Below the pieces are notes generated by a model. The model was not told where the DNA came from, did no database searches, and saw only the letters and a list, made by a program, of their open reading frames with translations. 16,914 nt of DNA from Bacteroidota bacterium (lineage in GTDB: Bacteria > Bacteroidota > Ignavibacteria > Ignavibacteriales > Melioribacteraceae): assembly GCA_021786655.1 (NCBI GenBank), contig JAJYMU010000080.1:1-16914 (forward strand), written 5' to 3'. The translations under genes were made by a program, and so were the position numbers. This document shows positions 15,337 to 16,914 of the stretch, one piece after another (the first letter of the stretch is position 1; every line of letters begins with the position of its first letter).

Positions 15337-15409
15337 TGCACCCTGGGGGATTCGAACCCCCGACCTGATGATTAAGAGTCATATGCTCTACCAACTGAGC
15401 TAAGGGTGC
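15337..15409 (-). tRNA. tRNA-Lys (anticodon CUU)
   Basis: The 73 bases fold as a full cloverleaf. The acceptor arms GCACCCT/AGGGTGC pair perfectly and the discriminator is A. The D arm is GCTC/GAGC with loop AGTTGGTA, the anticodon loop CTCTTAA gives anticodon CTT (reads AAG, lysine), the variable loop is AGGTC, and the T arm is GGGGG-TTCGAAT-CCCCC. The CCA end is not encoded. One oddity is that the top pair of the anticodon stem is a T27-C43 mismatch. A strong terminator follows directly, so the gene is a single-gene transcript. Confidence 0.96.
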
Positions 15410-15413
15410 AGTG

Positions 15414-15444
15414 CAAAAATAAATAAAATAAGTCACCGCACAAA
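15414..15444 (-). promoter_or_regulatory. Possible Bacteroidota-type promoter of the tRNA gene
   Basis: On the minus strand, TTTG (complement of 15441-15444) is followed after 19 bases by TATTTTTG (complement of 15414-15421). This fits the known TTTG-N(17-23)-TAnnTTTG promoter of Bacteroidota. It ends four bases before the tRNA 5' end, so the primary leader would be very short. The region is AT-rich, so a chance match is possible. Confidence 0.35.
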
Positions 15445-15519
15445 ACATGAAATGAATCTCGTTTCAGATAAGACTAATTAAATTTGAGAAAAAAATTACG
15501 CGGGATAAATTAAAAGTAA

Positions 15520-15554
15520 AGATGAACTCGCCAACAACAAGCGAGTTCATCTTA
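15520..15554 (-). terminator. Rho-independent terminator of the APC permease gene
   Basis: A perfect 12-base stem, AAGATGAACTCG / CGAGTTCATCTT, with an 11-base loop lies 15 bases past the permease stop codon. On the minus strand it is followed by a T-rich stretch (TTTACTTTTAATTT). Such a stem is strong, and it separates the permease from the tRNA. Confidence 0.85.
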
Positions 15555-15569
15555 GAATAAAGGCTTGAT

Positions 15570-16914
15570 TTATTTTTGAGCATCTACATATTTTCTCATC
15601 TTACTATGTTTGCGCCCATAGAAAATATAGATCATCATTCCGATAGCCAGCCAGATAAATAAGCGCAACCAGTTTTCTTCCGGTAATGAGAACATCAGCA
15701 TCAAACAAGTTACTACACCGGCGATGGGCACAAATGGAAACCAAGGTGATTTGAACGGTCGTTCCGCTTCCGGATGAGTCTTGCGCATAATTAAAACAGC
15801 AGAGCATACTATCACAAATGCGAATAATGTTCCAATGTTTACCAGCTCTGCCAAAATTCTTAGCGGAAGCAATCCGGCTAAAGTTGAAACGAAAATTCCC
15901 GTTAATATTGTGGACTTCCATGGGGTTCTAAATTTATCATGCACGGCACCAAAAAAACTTTCCGGAAGCAGACCGTCACGCGCCATTGCCAAAAACACAC
16001 GCGGCTGGCTTAACATCATGACAAGTAGTACGGAAGTTATGCCAGCAACAGCACCTAACGAAACCAATACCTGCGCCCAATGTAATCCGACCTGACCAAA
16101 TGCATCCGATACGGGGGCATCAATATTTATTTTGTTGTACGGAACCATTCCCGTTAAAACGGCAGAGACAGCTATATACAAAATTGTGCAAAGAATTAGA
16201 GAAGTAATGATTCCGATCGGAACATCGCGCTGAGGATTTTTTGCTTCTTCAGCGTGAGTTGAGACAGAATCAAATCCGATGTATGCAAAAAAGATCATCG
16301 CTGCACCGGCAAGAACTCCAACGGGCATCCCTCCTAAACCGGTTTCACCGAAAACAGTTTTGCCAAAAAAACTAACACCGGTATAACCATACGGTGCAAA
16401 TGGCGTCCAGTTAGCTGTGTTGATATACATTGCACCGACCACAATCACAAACAGAACAATAACAAGCTTGATACCAACAATCACTGCATTGAATCCTGCA
16501 CTTTCTCTGATTCCTTTTACAAGAATTGCCGTTATTATTAAAGCAATCATGATGGCAGGAAAATCTATTACCGAGCCTGTCATCCATAGCATTCCGGTAT
16601 CGGGATTAAAATCGAACGGTGCGCGAGTTAAAGCAAGCGGAAGTTTGACATGCCAAGTGCCGAGAAAATCTTGAAAGTATTGCGACCATCCGTGTGCAAC
16701 CGTTGCAGATGCAACCGCATATTCCAGGATTAAATCCCAACCAATAATCCACGCCATCATTTCTCCCAGTGTTGCATAAGCGTAAGTATATGCTGAACCG
16801 GCAACGGGCACCATAGAAGCAAATTCGGCATAACAGAGAGCGGCAAAAATGCAGGCGATTCCTGAAACTGCAAATGAAAGAATTACCGCAGCGCCGGCTT
16901 TATCATGTGCGGCA
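15570..16914 (-). CDS. APC-superfamily amino-acid permease, cationic amino acid transporter type (5' end outside window)
   Basis: The frame is open from the stop at 15572-15570 to the window edge, giving about 447 visible residues. It continues upstream of ATG 16814, where the sequence AHDKAGAAVILSFAVSGIACIF is clearly the preceding helix, so that ATG is internal. The first visible helices contain CYAEFASMVPVAGSAYTYAYA, typical of the CAT (YfnA/YhdG-like) branch. The cytoplasmic loop motif GFDSVSTHAEEAKNPQ is the family signature, followed by RDVPIGI. About ten membrane helices can be seen, and the protein ends in a charged tail (GRKHSKMRKYVDAQK). It should import amino acids with protons or exchange them; the exact substrate is not evident. 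A strong terminator follows. It belongs to another branch than the shortened permease at 10133-10621. Confidence 0.9.
   Translation of the reverse strand, partial: AAHDKAGAAVILSFAVSGIACIFAALCYAEFASMVPVAGSAYTYAYATLGEMMAWIIGWDLILEYAVASATVAHGWSQYFQDFLGTWHVKLPLALTRAPFDFNPDTGMLWMTGSVIDFPAIMIALIITAILVKGIRESAGFNAVIVGIKLVIVLFVIVVGAMYINTANWTPFAPYGYTGVSFFGKTVFGETGLGGMPVGVLAGAAMIFFAYIGFDSVSTHAEEAKNPQRDVPIGIITSLILCTILYIAVSAVLTGMVPYNKINIDAPVSDAFGQVGLHWAQVLVSLGAVAGITSVLLVMMLSQPRVFLAMARDGLLPESFFGAVHDKFRTPWKSTILTGIFVSTLAGLLPLRILAELVNIGTLFAFVIVCSAVLIMRKTHPEAERPFKSPWFPFVPIAGVVTCLMLMFSLPEENWLRLFIWLAIGMMIYIFYGRKHSKMRKYVDAQK

Noticed and set aside
16812..16814. ATG 16814 as the start of the second permease
   Set aside because: The frame stays open to the window edge and the residues before it form the preceding conserved helix, so this Met is internal.

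Overview
The window looks like a chromosomal segment from a member of the Bacteroidota/Chlorobi/Ignavibacteria group, and I lean towards Ignavibacteriales. This is inferred from the mix of families (a two-component sensor with beta-propeller Reg_prop repeats, a TonB-dependent receptor with a carboxypeptidase-like N-terminal domain paired with a small lipoprotein, DUF3795, DUF4342), the moderate G+C, and a possible TTTG/TAnnTTTG promoter before the tRNA. No rRNA, CRISPR array, transposase or phage gene was seen.

Layout. Position 1-54 is the first 18 codons of a minus-strand gene. Next on the minus strand come a NarL-type response regulator (343-981) and its sensor kinase (1074-4364). The kinase is cut by a single in-frame TAA at 1647-1649, directly after the phosphoacceptor histidine motif. 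It therefore reads as a 905-residue sensor half and a detached ATPase half. Divergent from it is a plus-strand run: lipoprotein (4444-4971), TonB receptor (5001-7169), and a visibly AT-richer gene with RecB/Cas4-like nuclease motifs (7197-8018). A plus-strand group of small soluble proteins follows: DUF3795 Cys-rich protein, SAM methyltransferase and a lone PAS domain (8099-9476). Two small related minus-strand genes of DUF4342 type lie at 9504-10016. A minus-strand amino-acid permease (10133-10621) keeps only its N- and C-terminal thirds, joined in frame. A 600-base stretch without a clear gene (10622-11224) holds a row of stem-loops and a possible gene remnant. The rest is on the minus strand: a secreted glycogen-debranching-like glycosidase (11225-13834), dinB (13896-15047), tRNA-Lys(CUU) (15337-15409) and a second APC permease that is intact but leaves the window (15570-16914).

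How the parts may work together. The sensor/regulator pair is transcribed divergently from the lipoprotein/TonB-receptor pair, so control of uptake by this two-component system is possible but not shown. The interrupted kinase and the shortened permease suggest gene decay, or assembly error, in part of the segment. The strongest leads for new biology are the nuclease-like gene, the DUF3795-methyltransferase-PAS cassette and the stem-loop array.
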